Positions 46,737 through 54,162 of a stretch of 64,000 nt of DNA are shown piece after piece; position 1 is the stretch's first letter; every line of letters begins with the position of its first letter. This DNA is from Roseisalinus antarcticus (lineage in GTDB: Bacteria; Pseudomonadota; Alphaproteobacteria; Rhodobacterales; Rhodobacteraceae). The position numbers and the translations under genes are program-made. The DNA is taken from the NCBI RefSeq assembly GCF_900172355.1, contig NZ_FWFZ01000014.1, positions 39,764 through 103,763 of the forward strand. Direction: 5' to 3'. The notes beneath the pieces were generated by a model. That model had not been told where the DNA came from, ran no database searches, and saw only the letters and a program-made list of their open reading frames with translations.

Positions 46737-47522
46737 TCAGGCGCTCTGCCTTTCCCGCTCCCGTGCCTCTCGGGCCTTCTGGGAGAGGCGCTCCGCCTCG
46801 TGCTCCAGGACCTCGGGCAGGGGTTCATCGCGCGAGCCGGGATAGACCAGCCCCGCCGAGATCACGAGCTTCGCCGCCTCTTCGATGGTCATGTCCAGCT
46901 CGACCACGTCCGACCTGGGAAAGAACAGCAGAAACCCCGAGGTGGGGTTTGGCGTGGTTGGCACGAAGACCGACAGCATATCTTCGGTCTGGGCCTTGAT
47001 CGGCACCTCGCCCCGGGTCTCGGTCGAGATGAAGCCGATGGCCCAGATCCCTTCGCGCGGATACTGGATCAGGCAGGCCTTCTCGAAACTGGTCTCGGAT
47101 TGGGCGAACACCGTCTCGGCCAGCTGCTTGGCCCCGTTGTAGATCGACCGGACCACAGGCAGGCGGCCGACCAGCCCCTCGCCCCAGGAAATGAATGACC
47201 GTCCGATGATCCCCTTGGCGATCCAGCCCACCATGATGGTGAAGACGAAAAAGACGATAACGCCGATGCCGCGCACGTTGATCTCGATCCGCTCGGCGCC
47301 CTCGAGCCCGAGGAACCGGTTGATCAGCGCATTGGGCTGGTAGGAATCGGGCACGAAGGGCCAGACAAAACCATCGACCCAGCCCACGACCGTCCAGATC
47401 AGCCAGACCGTCAGACCCACGGGGGCGATCACGACGATCCCTGTCAGGAACGAATTGCGCAAGCCTGCGAACAGCCTCAGACGGCCGGATTTGTGGGTGT
47501 CGTCGGGCAAGGGCGTCGTCAC
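46737..47522 (-). CDS. DUF502 membrane protein
   Basis: This 261-residue protein has two N-terminal membrane segments (T-G-I-V-V-I-A-P-V-G-L-T-V-W and G-V-I-V-F-F-V-F-T) and the conserved DUF502 parts Y-N-G-A-K-Q-L, L-I-Q-Y-P-R-E-G-I-W and V-F-V-P-T-T-P-N-P-T-S-G. Function unknown. GTG 47522 gives the best N-terminus. It follows psuK-psuG on the same strand with a 78-bp gap. Confidence 0.9.
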   Translation of the reverse strand: MTTPLPDDTHKSGRLRLFAGLRNSFLTGIVVIAPVGLTVWLIWTVVGWVDGFVWPFVPDSYQPNALINRFLGLEGAERIEINVRGIGVIVFFVFTIMVGWIAKGIIGRSFISWGEGLVGRLPVVRSIYNGAKQLAETVFAQSETSFEKACLIQYPREGIWAIGFISTETRGEVPIKAQTEDMLSVFVPTTPNPTSGFLLFFPRSDVVELDMTIEEAAKLVISAGLVYPGSRDEPLPEVLEHEAERLSQKAREARERERQSA

Positions 47523-47600
47523 GGTGGGTGCGCACTCGATAAGGGGCGTTAAGTCCTATCTAGGGCGCGGCCGGGCCAGGCACAACGGCCATGCGCCGCA

Positions 47601-48524
47601 TTAGGCGGCAACCGACCTGATCGCGCTTAATTCACGGGCAATGGCCGCGGCCAGTCGCGCATTGTTCAGCACCAGCCGGATGTTGGCCATCAGCGAACGC
47701 CCCTCGGTCAGGGTAAAGACCCGGTCCAGCAGGAACGGCGTGACGGCCTTGGCCACGATCCCCCGCGCCTCTGCTTCGGCCAGCGCCTGGGCAATGACCG
47801 GGGCGAGGTCCTCGGCGCTGATCTCGGCATCCTCCGGGATCGGGTTCGCGACCAGCTGCCCTCCGGACAGGCCGAGCGCGCCGCGCGTGGCATGGGCCCG
47901 CGCGATGGCCGCGGCGTCGTCCATCCGCAGCGGTGCCGGGATCTGCGAGCTCCGCGACCAGAAGGCGGGCATCCAATCGGATCCATAGGCGATCACCGGC
48001 ACGCCCAGCGTCTCCAGCACCTCGTAGGTCTTGGGCAGGTCCAGGATCGCCTTGGCCCCGGCGGCCACCACCGTCACGGGCGTCTGCGACAGCTCCTGCA
48101 GGTCGGCCGAAATGTCGAAACTGCTCTCGGCCCCCCGGTGCACACCGCCGATGCCGCCGGTGGCAAAGACCTCGATCCCCGCCATCCGCGCGGCGATCAT
48201 GGTCGCGGCCACCGTGGTTGCCCCGGTGCCGCCGGTCGCGATGCAGGCGGCCAGGTCCGCGCGAGAGAGCTTCGCCACCCCGTCCGTCCTGGCAAAACTC
48301 TCGAGCGCGGCGGCGTCCAGCCCGACCCGCAGCCGGCCATCGATGACCGCCATGGTCGCGGGCACGGCGCCCTCCTCGCGGATCGCGGCCTCTACGGCGC
48401 GGGCGGTCTCGATGTTCTGCGGCCAGGGCATGCCGTGGGTGATGATCGTGCTTTCCAGCGCGACGATGGGGCGGCCGTCGATGCGGGCCTCGGTGACTTC
48501 GAGGCTTTCTGCCATCTGGATCAT
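47601..48524 (-). CDS. psuG: Pseudouridine-5'-phosphate glycosidase
   Basis: This 307-residue enzyme cleaves pseudouridine 5'-phosphate to uracil and ribose 5-phosphate. V-A-L-E-S-T-I-I-T-H-G-M-P, S-R-A-D-L-A, T-G-G-I-G-G-V-H-R-G and the V-A-N-P-I-P stretch define the IndA/PsuG family. Its ATG overlaps the stop of the PfkB kinase (ATGA); the kinase makes its substrate, so the pair forms a pseudouridine salvage operon. Confidence 0.97.
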   Translation of the reverse strand: MIQMAESLEVTEARIDGRPIVALESTIITHGMPWPQNIETARAVEAAIREEGAVPATMAVIDGRLRVGLDAAALESFARTDGVAKLSRADLAACIATGGTGATTVAATMIAARMAGIEVFATGGIGGVHRGAESSFDISADLQELSQTPVTVVAAGAKAILDLPKTYEVLETLGVPVIAYGSDWMPAFWSRSSQIPAPLRMDDAAAIARAHATRGALGLSGGQLVANPIPEDAEISAEDLAPVIAQALAEAEARGIVAKAVTPFLLDRVFTLTEGRSLMANIRLVLNNARLAAAIARELSAIRSVAA

Positions 48525-49414
48525 TGGGGGGTATCTCCGGAAACATAGGTGGCGGCCGCGTCGAGCGCGGCCTCGAGGGCGGCCTCGGGCGCGGACCCGC
48601 GCAATTCGGCGGCGATATGCGCCGCCATGAAGGTGTCGCCGGCGCCGGTCACGCGGGTCACCAGCACCTCCGGTGGCCTGCGGCCGAGGACCCGGTCCCC
48701 GGCGGCCTCGGTCGTCTCGCGGCCCCCGTCCGTGACCAGCGCCCGCGCGGCCCCGCGCGCCACCAGCGCCCGCGCCGCCGCACCGGAGCTGTCGAAGACC
48801 GTGTTGCACAACAGCCCCGCCTCTTCGAGATTGACGTAGAAGGTCGTGCGCGGATGCCCCATCAGCGCCTGCAGCCGGAGCGCCTTGGAGGGCGAGGCGG
48901 GCGCCAGCCGGATATCGGCCGCCGCGAACAGGGGAGAGCCCGCGATCTCGCGCAGCAACTCGGCGGTCAGGTTGCCGTCCAGCGCCACCGGACCCGCCCA
49001 GGGGGCGGCCGCATTCCCCAGCCGCCCGTCCTCCAGCGGTCGCAGGATCTTGGCGCCGGCGCGTTCCAGCGAATGGGCGTCGGCGATGGCGGCGATCAAC
49101 CCGTTGGCGCCCTCGATCGCCATGTAGCTGTCCGTCGGCAGATCGTCCGAACGATAGGCAAAGACGGTTTCCATGCCCATGTCCTCCGCCTCGGCGATCA
49201 ACGCGTCGCCATCCCTGTCCCGACCGAGCGAGGTCAGAAGCGCGGGCCGCAGCCCGAACCGCACAAGGGTCATCGCAATGTTCATGGCGACCCCGCCGGG
49301 GATCCGGATGATCCGGCCGGGCACGTCGGACCCCAGCCGCATCGTCGACGCGGACCGTCCGATCATGTCCCACAGGACGGAACCGATGCACAGGATGTCG
49401 GGACGATCAACCAT
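48521..49414 (-). CDS. psuK: PfkB-family kinase, probable pseudouridine kinase
   Basis: This 297-residue ribokinase-fold enzyme has an N-terminal G-G-V-A-M-N-I-A-M motif and the C-terminal signature V-T-R-V-T-G-A-G-D-T-F-M-A with the catalytic aspartate. Specificity is inferred from coupling to psuG: it would phosphorylate pseudouridine at the 5' position. Confidence 0.9.
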   Translation of the reverse strand: MVDRPDILCIGSVLWDMIGRSASTMRLGSDVPGRIIRIPGGVAMNIAMTLVRFGLRPALLTSLGRDRDGDALIAEAEDMGMETVFAYRSDDLPTDSYMAIEGANGLIAAIADAHSLERAGAKILRPLEDGRLGNAAAPWAGPVALDGNLTAELLREIAGSPLFAAADIRLAPASPSKALRLQALMGHPRTTFYVNLEEAGLLCNTVFDSSGAAARALVARGAARALVTDGGRETTEAAGDRVLGRRPPEVLVTRVTGAGDTFMAAHIAAELRGSAPEAALEAALDAAATYVSGDTPQ

Positions 49415-49484
49415 GGCGTCTCTTGGCCCGCCACCCGGGCGGCGTCAATCGTTCTTCATTGCCTCGGTCATATCCTCGGGGGGA

Positions 49485-49521
49485 ATTTGGCCCCGGCCAA
49501 ATGGGGGGCAGACAGCCCCCC
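49485..49521. repeat. Two abutting perfect hairpins between psuK and the DUF4198 gene
   Basis: ATTTGGCC-CC-GGCCAAAT (49485-49502) is followed directly by GGGGGGC-AGACA-GCCCCCC (49503-49521). No gene is seen in 49415-49616. Either could act as a bidirectional terminator or an intergenic repeat element. Confidence 0.55.
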
Positions 49522-49616
49522 GCGCTCCGTTTGCCCGCCATTGCCGGACCGGGGTATCGCGCCTGTCCGGCCGGGCGCGGGCATCGGGCCCGGCCCAGCG
49601 GCGCCCAGAGCCCCTG

Positions 49617-50426
49617 TCAGGCAGGCACGGCAAAGGTCAGCGCGGCCCAGAGGGTCTCCCACACCACCCGCCGCTCGGCTGCGAGATCGGCCGAGGGCTC
49701 GCGCAGCACCACGGAATCGGCCAGGTAGCTGTAGCCCGGCGTGACGGGCAGGGTGGCCACGCCCTCGGCATCGGCCACGTGCCTGGTGATCTCGACGCTG
49801 CCGTCCGGCGCCTTGGCGAACAATTCCACCTGGGCGCCGGGGCGCACCGCGTCGCCGTAGAAGACCTGCACCCGCATCCCCTCGGCCAGATCGTCGGTAT
49901 AGGGATTGTCGAGCGCCACGATCTCGGTCTCGAGCCCGGTGCGCAGGTCGGCCCCTTCGGCGTCGCCCACGCCGATCAAGGTCTTGATGTAGCGGGTATA
50001 GGCCTCGCCAAAGGCATCGGTCGGATACCCAGCCTCCCGGTGCCGGGCCTCGACATCGTCAAAGGCCTTGTGCTCGGCGAACCGCAGGAAAGCCTCGAAA
50101 TCGTCGTAGCGCACTACCGAAACCGTGGATTCGTAGACCACCACGTTCAGCCCCTCGGCCAGCGGATCGATATCCAGCGCGGGCCGGTTGCCGATCCGGC
50201 CCTCGACTGGCGCGCTATCGCCATCGGCATAGGCGTCGAAACGGACGAAGCGCTGGGGCAGGTAGGCGAACATCGTGCCCTCGAAAAACTGACCGTTGAC
50301 AAGTTCGGCCTGCAACCTACCGTCCGGTTCGACCGTGTAGTCCGACGGTTCCAACCAGAATTCATGGGCCATGACCGGGCTGGCCAGGGTTCCGATCAAA
50401 GCAAGACAAGCGGTGAGGATGCGCAT
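49617..50426 (-). CDS. DUF4198 periplasmic protein (metal-uptake associated)
   Basis: This 269-residue precursor has a signal peptide (I-L-T-A-C-L-A-L-I-G-T-L-A-S-P-V-M-A, then H-E-F-W-L-E-P). The mature N-terminus with H-E-F-W-L is typical of DUF4198/NikM-like proteins, and a carboxypeptidase-regulatory-like beta-sandwich with G-A-Q-V-E-L-F-A-K follows. Family members accompany nickel/cobalt transport. GAAGGA precedes the ATG. The gene is head-to-head with hupE, with overlapping start codons. Confidence 0.85.
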   Translation of the reverse strand: MRILTACLALIGTLASPVMAHEFWLEPSDYTVEPDGRLQAELVNGQFFEGTMFAYLPQRFVRFDAYADGDSAPVEGRIGNRPALDIDPLAEGLNVVVYESTVSVVRYDDFEAFLRFAEHKAFDDVEARHREAGYPTDAFGEAYTRYIKTLIGVGDAEGADLRTGLETEIVALDNPYTDDLAEGMRVQVFYGDAVRPGAQVELFAKAPDGSVEITRHVADAEGVATLPVTPGYSYLADSVVLREPSADLAAERRVVWETLWAALTFAVPA

Positions 50427-51765
50427 GAGACTTTCCTTCTTTTCCACGGCAAAGGTGCGCCTCGCAGCGGTGCTGTCAACCGCACTGGCGCTGATGCTCG
50501 CGATCGTGACCCCGGCCGCGGCGCACGAGGTGCTGCCCTCGATCGGAGACATGGAGCAGACCGACGGTCAGCTGACCTTCACCATCGAGGCCAATATCGA
50601 AAGCTTCGTTGCGGGCATCGACCTGGAAGGTCTCGAGGACACCAACGCCGCCGAGAATGCCGAGACCTACGACCAGCTCCGGGCCCTGGGGCCCGCCGCG
50701 CTGGAGGAACGGTTCCGCAGCTTCTGGCCGCAGATGAAAGAGCAGATCACGCTGCGCGTGGACGGCGGCGACACGGATGTCTCGCTGCAGTCGGTCTCGG
50801 TGCCCGAGACGGGCGACGTGGACGTGATCCGGACCTCGACCTTCGTCTTCACCTCCTACCTGCCCGAGGGGGCGCAGACCGTCGAGATGGGCTGGGACGC
50901 CCACCTCGGCGTGCTCGTCCTGCGCCAGCAGGGGGTCGAGGCGCCCTATGACGGCTATCTGGACAACGGTGCCATTTCCGAGCCCATCGCCCTCGGCGGC
51001 GGCAACCAGGCCACCCCGTGGGAGACGTTCTTCGGCTACATCCCCGTCGGCATCGACCATATCGTGCCGCTTGGCCTCGACCATATCCTCTTCGTTCTGG
51101 GGCTGTTCTTCCTCGCGCCGCGCCTGGCGCCGCTGCTGTGGCAGGTTTCGGCCTTCACGCTGGCCCATACCATCAGCCTCGCGCTCGCCGCGCTGGGGCT
51201 CGTCAACGTGCCGGGCTATATCGTCGAGCCGCTGATCGCCGCCTCGATCGTCTATGTCGCGGTCGAGAACATCTGGCGGTCCGGGGCGCTGTCGCCCTGG
51301 CGTCCGGCGGTGATCTTCTGTTTCGGCCTGCTGCACGGGCTGGGCTTTGCCAGCGTGCTGGCCGAATTCGGCCTGCCCGACAACGCCTTCATCCCGGCGC
51401 TCATCGGCTTCAACATCGGGGTGGAGATCGGCCAGCTCATGGTGATCTCGGTGGCCTTCCTGATCGTCGTCGCGGCCATGCGCTCCAGTGCGCGGGGCTC
51501 GGCGGACAAGGGGATGGGCGCGATCTATCTCGGGCTGGCGGTGATCGCCGTCCCGGCGCTGGCCATCCCGGTGTCGCAGCTTGGCCCCGACCTGATCGAG
51601 GGGCTGGCGCCGCTGCTGGTGGCCGGTGCGATCATGCTGGGGTTCTCCGCCGCGGCGGTCAATGCCGAGGGCCAGGATACATATCCCCGCATCGTGGCGA
51701 TGCCAGCCTCGGTGCTGATCGCGCTGGTCGGCTCCTGGTGGGTGGTGGAGCGGGTGTTCCTCTGA
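50425..51765 (+). CDS. HupE/UreJ-family membrane protein
   Basis: This 446-residue precursor has a signal peptide (to A-A-A-H-E-V near residue 37), an extracytoplasmic domain to about residue 200, and then about seven membrane segments with G-I-D-H-I-V-P-L-G-L-D-H-I-L-F and F-G-L-L-H-G-L-G-F, the HupE/UreJ_2 metal-binding signatures. It probably carries nickel or a related metal, matching the DUF4198 neighbour. GAGG lies 6 bases before ATG 50425. The last 21 codons are duplicated at 54000-54065. Confidence 0.9.
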   Translation: MRLSFFSTAKVRLAAVLSTALALMLAIVTPAAAHEVLPSIGDMEQTDGQLTFTIEANIESFVAGIDLEGLEDTNAAENAETYDQLRALGPAALEERFRSFWPQMKEQITLRVDGGDTDVSLQSVSVPETGDVDVIRTSTFVFTSYLPEGAQTVEMGWDAHLGVLVLRQQGVEAPYDGYLDNGAISEPIALGGGNQATPWETFFGYIPVGIDHIVPLGLDHILFVLGLFFLAPRLAPLLWQVSAFTLAHTISLALAALGLVNVPGYIVEPLIAASIVYVAVENIWRSGALSPWRPAVIFCFGLLHGLGFASVLAEFGLPDNAFIPALIGFNIGVEIGQLMVISVAFLIVVAAMRSSARGSADKGMGAIYLGLAVIAVPALAIPVSQLGPDLIEGLAPLLVAGAIMLGFSAAAVNAEGQDTYPRIVAMPASVLIALVGSWWVVERVFL

Positions 51766-51823
51766 CCCGTCCTTGGACCAGACCAGACCTGACCTGACGG
51801 GGTCAAAGGCCACATGGCCAAAG

Positions 51824-51855
51824 CCCCGGCCGCCGAATGTGATCGGCGGCCGGGG
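51824..51855. terminator. Bidirectional hairpin between hupE and RTX copy 1
   Basis: A perfect 13-bp stem CCCCGGCCGCCGA / TCGGCGGCCGGGG with a 6-base loop sits between two convergent genes. T-runs are weak on both sides. Confidence 0.6.
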
Positions 51856-51862
51856 AGGGGGG

Positions 51863-53899
51863 TCAGAACAACTTCACATCCGCATCCAGATCAATCTGGT
51901 TGCTGGTCAGGTCCTGCAACAGGACCTCATGCCCCAGCACCGTAAGCAGTGCGCCGTTGCCCACGTTCCGGATATCGACGGCCACATCGCCATCGGACAG
52001 GTCGATGTCCATGCGGATCAAGTCATCGACGGACGAGAACCCCTGGATGGTATCGCGCTCGCCGGCGGTCAGATCCTCGAATATGAACGTATCCTCGCCG
52101 ACACCGCCGTTGAGCGTGTCATTCCCGTCGCCGCCGTAAAGGGAATCGTTTCCGCTCTGACCGTAAAGCCTGTCCGCCTCGTCGCCGCCATAGAGCTTGT
52201 CGTCGTCCTTGCCGCCATAGAGCCTGTCGTCGTCATCGCCGCCGGCGAGGCGGTCATTGCCGTCACCGCCAAACAGGCTGTCGCGGCCCTGTTCGCCAAT
52301 GATGCTGTCGACGCCATCGTCGCCGTAGATCTTGTCGCCTTCGGTCCAGCCCCGGATCTCGTCGTCGCCGTCGCCGCCGTAGATCGTGTCGAAGCCGTTG
52401 CTGCCCGAGATGCTGTCCACGCCATCGCCGCCGTAGATCCCGTCGTTGCCGCCAAGGGCCAGGATCCTGTCGTTGGCGTCGCCGCCATAGATCGTGTCGT
52501 TGCCCGCCCCGCCGCGGATCGAATCCTCGCCGAAATCGCCCAGCATCGTGTTGTTGCCGTTCTTGACCAGCAGGTCGTCGTCGCCCTTCCAGCCGCGCAG
52601 GTAGTCGTCGCCGGTGTAGCCGGTCACCCGGTCATCGCCCAGATTGCCATAGACGGTGTCGTTGCCGTTGCCGCCCTCGACCGTGTCATTTCCGACATTG
52701 CCGAAAAGCAGGTCGTCGTCATTGCCGCCATAGATGATGTCGGTCTGCGACCCGGCGAAGACATAATCGTTGCCGTCGTCGCCCAGAAAGGTGTTGGTGC
52801 CGTTCTTGGCGATCATCTCGTCGTCGCCCTTCCAGCCGCGCAGATAGTCGTCGCCGGTGTAGCCGGTCACCCGGTCGTCCCCGTTGCCGCCGGTCACGTT
52901 GTCGTTGCCCGAGCCGCCCTCGACCGTGTCGTTGCCGGAATAGCCGTTGATGGAATCGTCGCCCGCGTTGCCGAACAGCGTATCGCTCTGGTTATGGCCA
53001 TAGAGGGTGTCGTTGCCGTTGTCGCCCGCGGCATAATCGTTCCCGGTGCCGGTCAGGATCACATCGTCGCCGGTCCAGCCGCGCAGGGAATCGTCGCCCG
53101 ACCCGCCCAGCACGCTGTCGTTGCCCGACCCGCCCGAGGCGCTGTCGTTGCCCGATCCGCCGTCGATGTAATCGACCTCGGACCCGCCATAGATCGTGTC
53201 ATTGAAGGCCTGGCCATAGAGCGTGTCATCTCCGTCGCCGCCGTAGATCACATCGTTGTTGACGTAGGTTTCGTTAGAAGCGTCGCGCCCCGGCATGCTG
53301 ACGTAGGCGACAAATCTTTCTCCACCCTCGAAGGTTTTGAAACTCTCCGAAATCTTGATGTAATGGGTGCCGGCGACAGTGGCGGTAAAGCTGAGGTACG
53401 GGTCTGTCTGACCGAGGAAGCCGCCGGCCGTGTTGACCGACCCGCGAGGGTCGGTGTCTGGGTTGGTGTTGTTCTGCGCCACCGAGATGCCGGCGGGCGA
53501 AAGGATGCGCAGCGCGACATCGGTGTCGATCGGCTGGTGGTCGTCGCCATAATCGACATCGACGGTGATCGTATCCCCGGCCTCGAGCGCGATCTTGTAA
53601 TAGAGTTTCTTCAAACTCGGACCCGGAATATTGTTTGGCCTCAGCTCCGCATGCGGAACCGTCGTCGAGTTTTCGATGTCGGGGTTTTCCAACGTCGACC
53701 ATAAAATGTCGTAGTTGAGGGACCGAGCCGAGAAAGTGTTTGTGCCGAACTTGACCAACCTGTTGGTCTGGTCCCCGTAGACGACATCGTCGCCGGAGCC
53801 GGCGAAAATGGTCGTCATTGACAACGAATTGTAATCGAAAAGAATATCGTTGCCGGCAGATCCGAACTGGGTTGGGCTGGCGCTTTCAAAATACGGCAT
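51863..53899 (-). CDS. PPC-RTX calcium-binding protein, tandem copy 1
   Basis: This 678-residue protein starts M-P-Y-F-E-S-A-S-P. It has an N-terminal segment with a G-N-D-I-L-F-D motif and E-N-P-D-I-E-N-S-T-T, then a PPC-type beta-sandwich at about residues 98-200 (Y-Y-K-I-A-L-E-A-G-D-T-I-T-V, G-T-H-Y-I-K-I-S). About 43 uninterrupted RTX nonapeptides follow from residue ~215, then a ~75-residue C-terminus ending V-K-L-F, a likely type I secretion signal. R-G-W units occur at nonapeptides 7, 16, 25 and 34. Relative to copy 2 it has replaced consensus residues (D to A, S to R, V to G in units 29-31; W to F in the N-terminal motif). GGAG precedes the start by 8 bases. Confidence 0.92.
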   Translation of the reverse strand: MPYFESASPTQFGSAGNDILFDYNSLSMTTIFAGSGDDVVYGDQTNRLVKFGTNTFSARSLNYDILWSTLENPDIENSTTVPHAELRPNNIPGPSLKKLYYKIALEAGDTITVDVDYGDDHQPIDTDVALRILSPAGISVAQNNTNPDTDPRGSVNTAGGFLGQTDPYLSFTATVAGTHYIKISESFKTFEGGERFVAYVSMPGRDASNETYVNNDVIYGGDGDDTLYGQAFNDTIYGGSEVDYIDGGSGNDSASGGSGNDSVLGGSGDDSLRGWTGDDVILTGTGNDYAAGDNGNDTLYGHNQSDTLFGNAGDDSINGYSGNDTVEGGSGNDNVTGGNGDDRVTGYTGDDYLRGWKGDDEMIAKNGTNTFLGDDGNDYVFAGSQTDIIYGGNDDDLLFGNVGNDTVEGGNGNDTVYGNLGDDRVTGYTGDDYLRGWKGDDDLLVKNGNNTMLGDFGEDSIRGGAGNDTIYGGDANDRILALGGNDGIYGGDGVDSISGSNGFDTIYGGDGDDEIRGWTEGDKIYGDDGVDSIIGEQGRDSLFGGDGNDRLAGGDDDDRLYGGKDDDKLYGGDEADRLYGQSGNDSLYGGDGNDTLNGGVGEDTFIFEDLTAGERDTIQGFSSVDDLIRMDIDLSDGDVAVDIRNVGNGALLTVLGHEVLLQDLTSNQIDLDADVKLF

Positions 53900-53994
53900 C
53901 GGTATACTCCGCGTCCTTGATAAATAGCAGACGTGCCCCGCCTTGTGCTGACGTGCCGGGCGGGCAACTGGGCTTCATCCATAACACATTGGGC

Positions 53995-54065
53995 TGGCGA
54001 TGCCAGCCTCGGTGCTGATCGCGCTGGTCGGCTCCTGGTGGGTGGTGGAGCGGGTGTTCCTCTGA
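53995..54065 (+). pseudogene. hupE 3'-end fragment created by the duplication
   Basis: This repeats the last 21 codons and stop of hupE (M-P-A-S-V-L-I-A-L-V-G-S-W-W to V-F-L) without the rest of the gene. It has no function of its own and marks the duplication junction. Confidence 0.95.
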
Positions 54066-54123
54066 CCCGTCCTTGGACCAGACCAGACCTGACCTGACGG
54101 GGTCAAAGGCCACATGGCCAAAG

Positions 54124-54155
54124 CCCCGGCCGCCGAATGTGATCGGCGGCCGGGG
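54124..54155. terminator. Duplicated hairpin after RTX copy 2
   Basis: The same 13-bp-stem hairpin as at 51824-51855, offset by 2300 bp. On the minus strand it separates RTX copy 2 from RTX copy 1. Confidence 0.6.
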
Positions 54156-54162
54156 AGGGGGG

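Larger units (their letters stand above)
51695..53994. repeat. Tandem duplication, unit 1 (2300 bp)
   Basis: This unit runs from TGGCGATG inside hupE to the hybrid junction at 53995. It contains the hupE 3' end, a terminator hairpin and the first PPC-RTX gene with 103 bp of its upstream sequence. Unit 2 (53995-56288) is nearly identical and 6 bp shorter. Confidence 0.95.
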
